Source of the DNA: Paragordius varius
Taxonomy: Eukaryota > Nematomorpha
NCBI GenBank assembly: GCA_964247055.1
Contig: OZ176054.1
Span: forward strand, 8,742,001 to 8,806,000
DNA: 64,000 nucleotides
Reading direction: 5' to 3'
In this document: in pieces, positions 45,908-59,439 of the stretch
Layout: the number at the start of each line of letters is the position of its first letter
Position numbering within the stretch: position 1 is the first letter of the stretch
Notes under the pieces: model-generated
Seen by the model: the letters and a program-made list of their open reading frames with translations, nothing else
The model's database searches: none
Told to the model about the DNA's origin: nothing
Translations under genes and position numbers: made by a program

Positions 45908-48900
45908 TTACCACGCATCACATTTTTGTCGTCTGACTCCTTCCGGTTTGCATCCGAAAGCTCTCTGGAAATCATCGGAATTTGCTACACTTCCAAGGAT
46001 ACGGAATTTTGATGGTGGATGTACAAAGTGTATCATTTGTTGCTTAAAATATTCTTCGTTTGCCAGGCCCCATTCGCTCTAATACGAAAAATAAAAAAGT
46101 TTTATCGGGAAAATTAAGTTTATCGGATTCCTCAATTAATTATGGTGGGATAAAAATACAATTTAACCAATTAGTTCTCGCAATTAAATGATATTTTTCC
46201 TGTACTATTACAAAAAATTACTGGTTAAATTGAGTTAACCAAAAAACAGGTTATAATTAAAAATGAATTGCCTTCATGAAAAATTTATACAATGTTGAGT
46301 CGGTGTTAGAAATAATAGGTTTTATTCAGAAAAGAATATTAATAGTACTTGGGCATATGAGACAAAGTATAGTTGATCTTGATTTAGAGGAACGTCATGG
46401 AATGGCATATCATGGTTGTCAAATTCAAGCATTGAACTTACCGACTATAAATATTATTAATAAATATAATAATAAATGTAATTAAAAAATTTTATGATAC
46501 AATAAAAAAATTTTTATTACGACTCTTAAAAGTAACCTTTATTTTTACAGTCAAAAAAATATATTTTATTATATTCCCAATTTAAGTTTTTATTACACGA
46601 TGGGAATTGCATCTCTAGTTAAACATTTTCGGAAAGATTTCGTAAATATGAGGAAATTAAATATTTATCATCTGATACATGAACGTCACTATAAAAATAA
46701 TGTGCTCTGAAGCAATTTTTCGCAAAATATATGAGACCAAATAAATAGTTCCAGTTTATATTTTCACTTTCTAAAATTGAACCACCGACTCTATAATACA
46801 CCTCCAAGCAAAAATATTGAACAGTTTTTAGTAAATTAGTACTATAAAATATATAATCATTTTCAGTTGTGATCGTTTCGATTAAGTCATAGCAACGCGT
46901 CAAAGGGACAACCAGTGCACTATATATATAGTGTCTAATTGAAATATGCAACTTGTGCAATTTTAATTTTATTGGATGCAACACCAGCTTTCTGAACCCA
47001 AAATAATTTGTAATTACAATTACGTTGCACTGGGGCGAAAAAAACAAAAAAATATTTTTGCCAATTAGTTGGTAAAAATGTGATGATAGAATTTTTAGTT
47101 ATGGCTTTTAAGTTGTTGGATATTAAAAAATACATATTTTCTATTCTTGAATTGGTTTAATATTTTAATAGTAGGTCCAAACGCAAAAATCTGGTTTTGT
47201 GTTAAATTTGCCATAGAAATATATGGAAATGATGCTATTAGCTTTCATATAATGGAAAGAGGCAACTTATTTTTTTCATATTTTTGATTACGGTACTTTG
47301 ATATTGGCTACAAAAGTAACTTTGCTGTTTTTACCAATAAACTATTGTGTTGCCAATCGACCTGGAATAGTATGAATAAGCCAGCATTAACGTGCATATT
47401 GTAAATTAACCTTTTAATAAAATGGTAAAAAATATTGTATTGTTTTGATATATATTTTTTTCCATGCATTACTAAATAAGTCAAATTATAAGATATTTTT
47501 AATATTACGGTTCCAATGTATACAGAGGTGCCAACATGTGGCCTTCCGAGTTGTGCGACCCATGAAAAATTTGGAAATCCATAAATTATAAAATGCTCAC
47601 AAAATCTTAATGAAATTGATATTTCTTAAACAATTTTTCTAAATTAGTATATCCAATTGGCAAAAACTAGAAAATTTTGGTAAATTGTCTTTGCTTTTTA
47701 CAGTCTTATGTTTGAAATCTAATTAATTAATGAATGCCCACATATATTTCGAATGTGGCCCTCGAAGCCATTTTGGTTGGATACCTTTGGTGTAAATACA
47801 AAGAATTAATGAAATGGAATTCCCCAAAAACTTTCTTTAATCAGATGTAGCCCGGATTTATCCAGTAATTTTTCACTATATGTCCGTATATATACGAATT
47901 ATTCTAGATCTAAAAAAACAAATTTAAAATATCTATAATTTATGCCTATACCATACCAACCCATTTAGTATTTATAAAATGGAGTACATATTTTATTATG
48001 ACTTTAAAATATATACCTTGTATCCAATGCTTAAGCCAACATTGTCTGCTACGTTTTCAACGATCGAACCAGGATTGAGCTGTAAAAAAAATACCAAAAT
48101 TAAAAATTAATAAAATATTATAAATTAATTCAAAATACGGCGGAATGATTTTCAATGGCTGTTTTATTTAATTAGAATGGAAAAAATGTAAAAACCTTTA
48201 AGTTGCCTTGTCTAAATTTATCATATTGTTCCTTAAAACATTTTTCCCGTTTGACAAGATAATGCGTCCCTTGAGTGCTAATGATTGATTGATATCTCCC
48301 ATCAACATCATATATGTCTATCAAAGATTAAATAATCAAAAGGACTTATTTTAATTATTTAAATTAACATTTATAACAAAATTTAGAGTAATGAAATAAA
48401 TACCGAGCAATTTAGCAATTACTATTTAATTTTATAAATGCCCTTGTTAAATAAATTAATAATATTGTGTTATATCTTGTTTCAATTATTCGAAATATCA
48501 GCTACCACCAAGAGCCATTTTACTGCTATTATGGAATGCGAGGCTTAAAAATAACTATGGTTTAATACAGGGGTGTCCAACACAAATGGCTTGAAAAGCC
48601 ACCTTTTCGACCTCCAATACATTGATAACAAATAAATTTATAATATTAACATATAGATGTGCTAATTTTCATATCAAAAAGAAAATAAACAGTATAAATA
48701 TAAAAATGCTTTGCTAGTTAAATTATGTCAATGTGTAAAAAAAAGATAAAAATACATGGATATGGTAAACTTATTGCAATTCGATAGTATGACTAGAGTA
48801 GACTGCGGCGAATTTAATCGCCAAAATTAAACCTTTTTTTCTAATAAAAATAAAAGAAATAAATATTTTTCATTGCTTAATTAAATTTTAATGGGATATT

Positions 48901-49821
48901 TGTTTTGTAATTTTTTTGCTTAATTTATTCAGATCTATATCAATATTTGATACAGCACATCTCAATTCTTTCTCGAAGTTTGCATCATTTAATAAAGAAC
49001 GTGAAAGAGATTTTGTGTATTTCATTTTAGAAAAGATAAGTGGACCCAAAAGCACAAATTAATCTTTGTGTAAAAATTCTTAAATTAGGAAATTTATCAA
49101 ACGTTATATATTTTTTATAAAATTCAATTTTAGTTGTTTGCCCAAATAATAATTTTAATTCCTTATTGGATTGCAATAGTAATTCCATTTGTAAATTAAT
49201 AGGAGCGTTAATAGCTTCAACGAATGGTCAACACAATAAATCAAAAATTTTTTTATATTTTGTCATATCCCCGTATCGATTATTAAAGCTTTTGATAATA
49301 TGTTAATTTGATCTGCATATTTAAAAAAATCGTTAGTTTTACCAGCTTTAAATCTATTCAATTCTAGAAAATGTTCAGCGTTATTTTTTTAAATGGCATT
49401 CAAATAACGGCAATTTTTTACAAAACGCTTTAATATGGTTATTCGCATCAACAATTAAATCATCTTGCTTTTGGAAGGATTCATTTAATTGATTTATTCG
49501 GTAATATCTACGGAAAAGCATAACTCTGACAACCAATCTTCATTGGTTAATTCCTCTACCAAATAATTATTCTGCAATAGAAAAATATTTATTTCTTTTA
49601 ATAAATAATTAAGCCTTTTTAAACATTTCCCTCGACTAAGTCACCTTACATTTGAAAAAATATAAGATCTCCATATTCTAAATGAATTTCTTTTTATAAC
49701 TCCTTAAAATGCCTATGCTTCACATGAGATTTTATAAAATTAACTACTTTAATCAACGGTCATATCATTGTCCAATGTCAGAGCATGTGCGCAGAGATTT
49801 TCACGGTGAATCATGCAATGC

Positions 49822-49864
<43 letters not shown>

Positions 49865-52800
49865 TCAATATTAATACCATCGGATTTCATCTTATTTAAC
49901 AATAATTTCACGCCCTTGTTTTTTTCCCATCACAGCTGGGGCACCATCTGTTTTCAAACAAGATAGCGCCCTCATATTTAATTTATTGTCCTCACATTTT
50001 AAAATTGCATGAAACATATCATCCCTTAATTGTATTTTTCATCGGAAGTAAGCCTAACATATCTTCTGTTTTATTAAAAAATTCATCTATCCCTCGAATA
50101 AAGACTTCCAATTGTGATATGTTGCTTATATCTGTGCTTTCATCAAATGACAAGGAAAACGCCACAAAATTTTAAATTCTTTCTTTTAGGCTTCTATATC
50201 TGTAATTCGTCGACACATAGAATCGCGCGAAAGACTTATACTGGATATTAATTCAACTTTATTAGGCCCAACACATTTTATAATTTCCAGTACGCATTCC
50301 TTTACAAACTCACCATCAGAATAAGGCTTCATTTTTTTGGCTAGTAAAATGGCAACAATATAACTTGCCTTCACTATCGGATTAGGTTGTGTGAATGAAA
50401 TTGTTGGTTGGAGATTATTAATTTTTAAAGATTCTAATTTTACTATTATTTCTGTAGTCATTAATCAAATCCAAATGCATGGTATTGGCATTTTTTAAAT
50501 TAAATTCGCGAAACCCGTTTGTCGCAAATTTGCAAACAAGGCACTTCGCTTTGTTGAAAATTTGAGTAAACCCATATTTTAATTCCCAGTCGGGATTGTA
50601 TTTTCTAGTTACTTTTTTAGATTTATGCATATTGAAAGCTAAATAAATTATTTTAAATACCTATTTTTTGCAAGTAATTTAATTTTTCAATGGACCCAAA
50701 TTATAATTCCCAGTATTGGTATGAAAGCTAAATTATTTTAAATACCTATTTTTGCAAGTAATTTAATTTTTCAATGGACCTTAATAATAATTCCCAGTAT
50801 TGGTATAAAAGCTAAATAAATTATTTTAAATACCTATTTTTTGAAAGTATTTCAATGTTTCAATGGACCCAAATTATAATTCCGAGTATTGGTATGAAAG
50901 CTAAATAAATTATTTTAAATACCTATTTTTTGCAAGTAATTTAATGTTTTAATTTAATGTGAAAGTTATCATCTTGAAGTTGGAATTAACATGCAGGAAA
51001 AAATGTGTTTTATAAATGATTAAATGAATGCGATGATAGATATTTATAATAAAGAATTTTATTATAAGTTTTTAAAAATAATTTAAATGTCAAAATAAAA
51101 ATGCATAATTTACATATAATTAGTAATTATTTTTTTTTAAAAAAATTTTTTTTTCAAAATTTTCAAGCCCCTAGTGGCTCGCGAGTACCCTGTTGGACAC
51201 CCCTGGTTTAATAAATTAGCACTTGAATCACATTTATAATGTTGTTTTCAAAATTTATATGCACACAATTTGTCATTCTCAACTATATATTTTTTATGTT
51301 TTGACATTAATTATTATGTATCAAAGGAATGTAAAAATTAATTTTATACTTTGGGAGTCGAGGGAATGCATAATTTCATGAGCGATCGTAGCACCGATGC
51401 CTCCATAATTTAAAGTGCTATATTAATATATCACATATTAACATATAAAACGAATCTTAAATTCGTACTTTGTTAATAGTTAATAATGCATTAAATCTAG
51501 CCGTTCTGAAATTTTCACAAAAATTACAGTCGTAATTAAAAATTTAAAAATAATCACCATATTAGTTCCATATAAAGTCATATAATAGAACTTACTCTGG
51601 ATATGAAACATGGAATAATGGAGCCTTAAACAATCCAGCTGGTATACCTGTTTTATAAATAATAATAATTTATATAAATTATTATTTGTCCAAAAAAAAG
51701 TTATTGTTTAAATAAATATATATTTTTCTAAAATAATTACAAACGGTTTTAGCGCTGTAAACGTATTGAGCGTTGGCCTCAAATGCCGTAATGTACCAAT
51801 CCCTATATATATTTATAATATTCATTTTTTGCTTTCATTCAATATTTATGATTTTTTGCAAAATATTTTCATCTATCAATAAAATCGGTAATAAAAATAT
51901 TCACTATGATCAATGCCGAATAAATGTAATACTTGGAACGAATCAATCTCTATTTATATATGATTACTTATGGTAAAAAGTTTAGGTTTTAAGATACGGT
52001 CTGTATAAAATTAATTTAATATTAGCTATTTTAACTAATATAATATTTGTTATATTTAGTTAATCTATTGGAATATTTACCATATATCCTAGTTAAAATG
52101 AAAAATATTTTCCAATAAAACTAAACAAACATATAAAATATTATTAAATACAAACCAAAATCAAAAACAGGTGACCAAAACTTTAATTTGTTTAAAACAA
52201 TAAGATCTTACATTACATCCTCATGTTTAGTTTTGAGTAATTCATAATAGTGTTTCCAATAATAAGTTTCGGCCTGAACGACGTTTTCATGGAACGAATC
52301 TCCCACAAAATCATACTATATATCATGTATTTGATTGTATTAATAATTTATGGTTTGAAATTTGAGAACATGCATGCATTACATAATATTATCATCATAA
52401 AATATTTTTACCTCTTTAAACCGTTCCTCCAAGAATGTATTGTTTTTCGCAGCCCTTGAGCCGCCAATTTCCAGCCTAATCCGATTTATCTAGTTGAAAA
52501 AAATAATAGCTCTCAAATGCCAAAAATTGTATTATCGTATCGATATATTCTCATTAACGAGATCATCATAATTGAATTAAAACCTTTAAAATTAGTTTAT
52601 GATTAATTATGAAAAATCATATTGTTTTTAAAAGTATATATTAACAATTATTACCGTTCTAACTAGGATCGATTTATCTAGATTCGTTAGACTATACAAG
52701 GTTCTAATTGTGTACGATAGCAAACGACGAATGCGTAAGAACATGCCGATTGTCTAAAACGATTGAATTAAATTTGTAAATTAAACATTGTTATAATTTT

Positions 52801-55800
52801 AACATATTTGAATGTCTAAGCAATGCTAATCATTAATGAAATTTTAAACTCAAAAAAGAGTATAAATCACAAAATAGTATCCTAGTCTTTCTCAAATGTG
52901 TCCATTAAAATTAAGTAAAAAATATGCGTCTGGCTCCATTAATTGAAGCATATCAGAATTTTTTAAAGATAAAAGCTTTTTAAGATGTTTTATTTACAGA
53001 CCTATTTGTAATGAGGGAGTGCTTTCACAAATATATGCAATGGGCACCACATATGCTCACTTAGCAAAGTGCTCATTAACATACATTTAATTTATCTAAT
53101 ATATATTTAACAGTATTAGCTTTTAGTTTAAACAAAAATGATGGTCTTATGAGCCGATTGCGATTCGTTAATTACACACATACAATGTGTTACTATTTTT
53201 AAGTTTTAGCTTAATGAAATATGCCTTCCATCATAATAATATCAAATCAATTTTTTGTTTGATACGGAAATCCTTTACCAAATACTTAAATTTAAAGTAA
53301 TAGAATTTTATATGAATTACTTTTGGTAGATTGTTCATATGTTAGGATATATTTAAATACTGCCTTAGATTGCTAGCTTAGCTGAACAAATTAATAATTT
53401 TATAACATTAAAACCATATTATGATATTTTATGTGACATATTTATGAAAGATTAATAATTTACTTTTGAATATTCCTCTCGGTTAAAAAAATTTTTCTCA
53501 TAGATGTTGGAAATGGCGGATGGCATAAAATCTTCAACAGCGCGAGCACAATACTTAATATCCATATCATCCCATCTAACTTTGGTGAAGTATTTTAACA
53601 TTTTACGCTTCAAATCTTTAATATCTTCAGGCATGTATTGTACATAATGATCCACCACACCATATAAGAAATAATCATTTAACATTCTATTATAAATAAA
53701 CGGTAAAACATGACAGAAAACAGATTTTAAAATTTTTTGAGTTAATTCACAAAAGATAATAATATACTAATGTCCTATATTCTAAAAATTTTGAAATATC
53801 ATTTGACATTATTTTATCAAAAAATAAATAACTATTTATTAAATATACATTCTGCTACTTGTTTAACGGTTAAAACCAGGAGTGTCCAACAAGCGGTCCA
53901 AGGGCCTTATGCAGGCCACCAAAATATCGGCAGCACTCCAGATATTTCAAATACAAAATTTTACGAAAACTAAGTAACCGATTTTCTAACAAATACTCTA
54001 AAAAATATTTACGAATTTTGGCAATGAACTAGAAAAAATGTTAAAATACATAAAATTTATACAGTCTTATAAATCTAATAAAATATTTGTTCAACACCTA
54101 TATATTATGCGGCGGCCCGCCAGGATTTTGATCTGAAAATGCAACCTGCGAAGTCATTTTTGGGCACTGCTGGTTAAAACTAAATAAATTTTTTATGATT
54201 TTTATTATGTGTAATAAAATAACAATTTATAATATATATATAAAAAATATATTTAATAATTTTCATTGAAGCTAATGCGCGCAAAAGAAATTCGGAATTC
54301 AACCTTTTCTACATAAATGATGTATTACTTCCTTAGAGTTGTGAACCACAAATTTAAACTACAATATTTTTAATTTTAGTATATATATTGTTTAAACGGT
54401 CTAGCTTAAGAAAATATTTGTATTATAAAGAAGTCCTAAATCAATAGGATAGAAAAAATAACGAGTAGTCAAAATTGTTGTTATACAATAATATTTGTTT
54501 TTCTCCAAAGGATGCAGCCCAATTATTTAGAAAAGAGCGTTTATTTGATTTGCAGGGGCATAGTAAAGAGGAATGGAAGGGACTTATATATGCCCACGGC
54601 GCCAAAATTTGAGGGGCGTTGAAATAAGATTTTTAATTTAAAAAATATATGTACCGAGCGCCGCGAATTCTCCTTACTTCACTCTTGATTAGCAGGCATT
54701 TGGGTTATAGTATTAATATTTTTAAGTACCTTGAAAATGTTGGCTTGGATTTAGCGAATTTCAAAAATCGATGCAATCCATCCATGTAAGCCATGTCTTC
54801 GAGGATTATCATATTTTTATGCATGTTAACATTGTATTTGCCGAAAACATCATTGAAATATTCTCTCCATTTTATCTAAAAGTATTATTTTTTTTAAGAT
54901 TTTATTTTTCGAAATTTTTTTATAAACGTTAAAATATTTAATATTTTTATGGTTTCAATATATGAGACCATATATAAGATTATTGAAAATCTTAATTAGT
55001 TTTAATGAGTTTTCCTATATTTCACCTGATAAAATAAATAAAATACCGTGGTATAGAAAATATCCATCGTTTTTATCTGATATGGAATATATTCGTATTG
55101 ATCAGTCGTGGCTCTAGCTTCTTCGTAGATCTAACGGGAAAATTATTGTTTATTCATAAAGTAAAATATCTATTGAAAGGCATTTTTATTTTACACACGA
55201 AATTCAAATTGTAATAATGAATAAACTAATTAATATATTGTATGATATAGTATTATTCATATGCTCTGGATACGTTCCTAATTTATTTTATTAGCAATAT
55301 ATTTTAATTATTAAATTTTATTTGCAATCAACCGCACTTTATTCAAAAAACATTTATTTATGAAAGGCCAAATATTTTAGTGATATTTCTACCAACTTTT
55401 GTTCATACCTTAGCCAATTCACTTTCGACTTCGAAAATGCCCTCGACCGTATCCTCATCATAACCAAAAAAGGTGTTCATAACAGCATTCATATATTTCT
55501 TGTACTCAGTCATGAGTCCTTCATCATCATAATAGCTGGCAAATTTTAGCCGAGGTGTAGCCATGGTTAAAAGTATCATATGATCATTACCTTCTAAATG
55601 ATTGTAACGGATATCTATGTTGAATAGCGGATTGGTAGGGTGTAGTTCTGTAAGGAGTCGTTGAAAGTTCCAATCATTCATAAGGGCATTCATTGATCTA
55701 TCGAATTCCTCCGTATTACCAGATATGATAGTATCTTGCAGCGGTTTCCAATCAGTGGTGTATAAAATTTTTCGAAGCCAAAACTCCCGCAACTCGGGCG

Positions 55801-58800
55801 TTAGATGCTTCGATGAACGACGAGCCATACAAGAATCATAAAATCGCTTGGCTTTCCTTTCGAATTCGTATTTAAATGGGTAGCTATCATCTAACAATAA
55901 TAATATCAGTCAATATAAAAATTAAAAATTAAGCCAAAGCCCACTTGCAAATATTCTCACATCATTTCTAAAAATCGACACATTTTACAAACTCTTATTA
56001 GAAAAAACAAAGAGGGTGATTCTATAGATAACACATTAGTTAAACGTGAAAAAATGACAAGGGAATAAATGGAATTAAAAGCAATAGTGAACCTTATATA
56101 TGGAAAAATAAAAATGGCAAATATAGGTTACCCGAGCCACTTAGTGTATTAAAACAAATTAATAATATATAGACAATCCATTATTTTTACAAAGTTATTT
56201 GTTCAGTTTATTGGCTCTTTTATTTTTATTAGTGATCACTTTTAATAATGTTTACTGTAATGTAGCATCGATAATAAAAATTAAGACAAGCTTTAAATAT
56301 ACTTCAGGGTGGAACTACGAAAGAAACCGGTTTCGTTGGATAGGAATCACCCGATTCCGGTTCTAAAATATTAGAAACCAGCCCCGTTCCGGTATAATTT
56401 AAATTTGATTATACGATAACATTATTTCTGGTTTCCCATCAAAATGGAATTTGTTAATTTTTAAAAATTATCATATGATAACAATTTTTCGTATCGATGG
56501 AAATGGAATTACCATAACAATTTTTAAATAATTCCTTTATACTTAACGAGATATATCCAATTATTTTCTAGATTTTTGCAATCGATAGATTATGACCATT
56601 TACCTTAATGAGAAATAACTTTCAAAACCATAAGTTTTATAATGGAGTCTCATAAGTTGGGAAAGGGAAAATCAGATAAATTTATTCAAATTAGGCTTTC
56701 TTTTATTTTTTACTTTAAAAATTTTAAAGTAACATCTACCTTAAAGTAAATTATTAATTAAAAAAAATATGCTTTGATTTACGATCGTTCATATTTTGGT
56801 TAATGTTATTATAATAAAAATTTTATATGAATATTTAATCAATAGTCAGAAACCGAAATGGAACCGGTTTCGAAACCAATTCCGCTTGTCGGAAGTCAGG
56901 CCGGTTTTGGTTTTTATTTTTTCGGTGCGTTTGGAAGCCTTACATATTTAAATTCAACGAGGAGTTTGATTACAAAAATGTTTGATGATCAACTTAATCT
57001 TCATTGGTAACGTTTTGTATAATTTTTCTCCCAACTAATGTGTTAGATTTTAAAACTATACTTTATGAAAATTACAACCGTAGTGAAAGTTGTATTTACG
57101 CGATAAAAATAAATATAGTAAAATATTATAGGTATATTTTTACTTTTATTACGCTATATAATGTTTGACGAAACAGGAAATATTATATCTTGTTATAGTT
57201 GTGTGACCTTTAATGCTTTTATCAAATATTTATTCAGCAATTGCTAATATTAATCGCATTAAAACATTTTTAACACATTGCATAATTACGAATGTTTTTT
57301 GTATATACAATGTCATACAAAAAGGCTGATAACTTATAAATGTACAAAATTACAATACCCCTCTTTCCGCCCTGGTGAGAAACATATTTAATTTGAAACG
57401 ATTGCAATCTTAACAAAGGAAAGTCCATGATAAAAGCATTATTAGAGACGCTGTTTATTTGAAAAGTCTTTCATATTATTACTGTTTCTCATATTACAAT
57501 GCAACGTATATCATAAAAATATTTAAATAAGGTGAAAAAATCCAGGTATTTTAATTGAAATTTTTTAAAAATTATTAAAATTTACTCTTTATGCATAATT
57601 TTTAGTCGATTAGGATTAAATTTGGTTTTAATAAGTAAATTAATCAAACTGATATTGTCACAATCAAACTATAAATGTAGCCACTCTTTAGCTAATTTTG
57701 GCCTTAAATGTATAATAGTTAGTTAAAATTTGAAATTTTTTTTGTAATTTTATGAATTGATTTAAAAGCCATTCAATTACGTATTTTTGCAAAAGTAATT
57801 TGGGCACATAATATGTCAAGGAGGGTAAATTTAAAAACAATCAAACAAAATGTCATAAAATTTTACAATCATTGTGGCTTATTAGTATTAAATTGCAAAA
57901 GTTAATTAAGTAAGAAAATTTTATACCTTATTTTACCTGTAAGTAGGGTAAGTTAACAAAACACACATTTATTTTTAGCAATCTAAAAAATTTGAAATCT
58001 TATAAACACACAACAAAAGCAACTAGAAAATTAATACATATCTTTGATGAAAAGTATATTTGCGTTGATTAGCCTAAATAAAGGATTTTAATATTCAGCC
58101 CCAAAAGATGTATTTTAAATATACTTACTTAACAATTTATACAAGTCATAGGCGTTGGCTAAATTAACGTTTTCTATGGTAGAAAAATATTGGGCTGACT
58201 GAGTGAGATTATGTTTGTAGGAGTCCTCCAAACCACCACAAGCATAATTGAAGAAATCATTACACGGTGATTCTGAAGACTTAATACCAGAAAGGAGGAG
58301 TTCTTTCGAACTTATACGATACGGATTGTTACCATAAACTAAAACAAGATATTAAATATAATAAAATGTAAAGTTATTTATTATTGAAAAATATACCAAA
58401 TCCAACTAATAAAATATGAAAATAAGTATCCCTTTGTCAAATGTTAGAAAATTGACTTTTACAATCAATCGCTTCAATATAATACAATTGTTAATTGTTA
58501 TTTGCCAATTATTATAACCTATTTAATCGTTAACATTTACGCAAGTTTATCAAGCGCAAAACTGACAATAATTCGTTTAAAATAGTTAATTTATGTTTAA
58601 ATCTGATGTTATATTCGCTATCTATGTAAAAACGCCATATCCAACAACCTTGAAACCAGTCTTCAATTATAAGGTGTTTTCTCACACATTTAATCTAATT
58701 AACATTTAACGATACAATTAAAAATTTAAAAGTATTAATTTTATATGATATCTAGTAATTTTCCTCAATCTAAAACAACAAACTTATTTGAGCTACACAA

Positions 58801-58949
58801 CATTTTTAATAATATTTTAATTAATTTTGTATTAGGTGACATTTAGAAGATAATGAATGGCTTAAATATGATTAAAAACGTTTACCACAATTGGGAATGT
58901 AACAAATAATACTAAAGATTATTGCAATCCATTTTGGTGAGGAAAACAT
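45908..58949 (-). CDS. M13 zinc metallopeptidase (neprilysin family), secreted, complete
   Basis: M13 enzymes cut oligopeptides at the cell surface or outside the cell. Sixteen exons, minus strand: 58949-58886, 58338-58129, 55890-55409, 55130-55047, 54875-54730, 53686-53464, 52753-52655, 52489-52412, 52315-52212, 51802-51741, 51647-51596, 51417-51350, 48317-48196, 48079-48017, 46444-46349, 46078-45908. All are GT-AG and in phase; together 707 residues, the usual family size. Exon 1 is a signal peptide (MFSSPKWIAIIFSIICYIP) with no cytoplasmic tail. Marks in order: SPCNDFFNYACGG, FYDSCM, EANAQY (NAYY equivalent), CIPAG, LNYGGIGATIAHEIMH (HExxH zinc site), VENVADN (third ligand Glu and Asp), LNQDQLYFVSYAQ, VHPPSKFR and C-terminal KCDAW. 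The Cys of the family's YAQxWC motif is absent (YAQSEWG). Introns hold a hAT element and three MITEs. Confidence 0.92.
46619..47047 (-). CDS. Open frame in peptidase intron 14, faintly Bcl-2-like
   Basis: 142 codons stay open in very AT-rich intron sequence, on the same strand as the peptidase. The part ESENINWNYLFGLIYFAKNC resembles a Bcl-2 BH1 motif (NWGRxxAxxxF). LTRCYDLIE, 60-65 residues earlier, could be a worn BH3. The end, KYLISSYLRNLSENV, looks like the helix before BH2, but no GGW follows. The frame may therefore be part of a spliced nested gene, or chance. I do not assign a function. Confidence 0.25.
   Translation of the reverse strand: MFFSPQCNVIVITNYFGFRKLVLHPIKLKLHKLHISIRHYIYSALVVPLTRCYDLIETITTENDYIFYSTNLLKTVQYFCLEVYYRVGGSILESENINWNYLFGLIYFAKNCFRAHYFYSDVHVSDDKYLISSYLRNLSENV
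47523..47789. mobile_element. Short hAT-type MITE in peptidase intron 14
   Basis: The left end CAGAGGTGCCAACATG pairs with the inverted right end CAAAGGTATCCAACC. The interior shares 'gaatgccca' and 'ggccc' with the other GTTCAAC-family MITEs. Confidence 0.45.
49824..49862. repeat. (TA)n microsatellite in hAT-B copy 2
   Basis: About 19 TA units; copy 1 has only about 5 at the same place, so it expanded after the copies separated. Confidence 0.9.
50635..50960. repeat. Minisatellite at the 5' side of hAT-B copy 2
   Basis: About three and a half direct repeats of roughly 95 bp with GAAAGCTAAATAAATTATT and TTTTTGCAAGTAATTTAAT, as in copy 1. It is therefore an ancestral part of the element. Confidence 0.75.
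53877..54172. mobile_element. hAT MITE (GTTCAAC family), best-preserved copy, peptidase intron 5
   Basis: This 296-bp element starts CAGGAGTGTCCAAC, ends TTGGGCACTGCTG, and has a perfect 8-bp duplication GTTAAAAC (53869-53876 and 54173-54180). It has GC-rich subterminal parts (GGGCC, CGGCCCGCC) and no coding capacity. Confidence 0.75.
56305..56941. mobile_element. hAT-type element rich in GGTTCC/AACCGG, peptidase intron 2
   Basis: It starts CAGGGTGGAACTACG and ends with the inverted AAGGCTTCCAAACGC. Both ends have AACCGGTTTCG-like repeats. It is related in style to the 26.6-kb element. The flanking octamers atatactt and acatattt match at 6 of 8. Confidence 0.5.
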
Positions 58950-59439
58950 AAAACTTATTTAAAGTAGCGAATAAAAGTAAGAATTTTAAAAAATCAACAA
59001 GAATGTAATTAATCTAGAATAAAATTTGGATGTAAAATTTTAAAATAAAAGATTGGATGCACTAAACACTTAAAAACTAAATATTTATAGGAAAGAATAT
59101 TATTTATTAAATAAAAAATGCAAATCAATATAGTCGAGAAAAATAATTCGCAAAATTAAAAACAAAAAAAAATTGTGAATTAATATTTCCAAAAAATAAT
59201 GATAAATGTTTATTCGTAGTCGTTTTGGGCTCTCTTGACAAACTATAGTATCTCAAATTTTATTAGTGAAAAAGGGGGTCGTCAAGGTTAAAAGTTAAAT
59301 ATAGATAAAAACGAAGGATATATATAAGGACATTAGTACACTATATTAATTTACTAAGCTTACTTACACAGTGTACAAAACAATATTTGTTAAGAAAAAA
59401 GCAGCGTGATAACTCCGAATTTACATAAAATACTAATAA
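58950..59439. other. Upstream region of the M13 peptidase gene
   Basis: AT-rich, presumably the promoter and 5' UTR. No distinct element is visible. A gypsy element begins about 490 bp upstream of the start codon. Confidence 0.3.

Larger units (their letters stand above)
48568..51205 (-). mobile_element. hAT element B, copy 2, inside the M13 peptidase gene
   Basis: It starts CAGGGGTGTCCAACAC, ends inverted at GTTGGACACCCCTG, and is flanked by a perfect GTTTAATA duplication (48560-48567 and 51206-51213). The minus-strand transposase relic includes KKVTRKYNPDWELKYGF, KAKCLVCKFATNGFREFNL and SLSRDSMCRRITDIE, as in GTF2IRD2/EPM2AIP1-like hAT proteins. Frames are broken. It lies in intron 12, between the HEIMH exon and the exon with REKCFKEQY, in the same orientation as the gene. 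It is about 360 bp shorter than copy 1. Confidence 0.88.

Noticed and set aside
45840-46082. Plus-strand 80-codon frame
   Set aside because: It is antisense to the last M13 exon, which ends in the hallmark KCDAW.
46276-46485. Plus-strand 69-codon frame
   Set aside because: The minus strand of the same place is the exon with LNQDQLYFVSYAQ, in phase with its neighbours.
49709-49966. Plus-strand frame with an (IY)n run
   Set aside because: It is antisense of hAT-B copy 2 reading through a (TA)n microsatellite.
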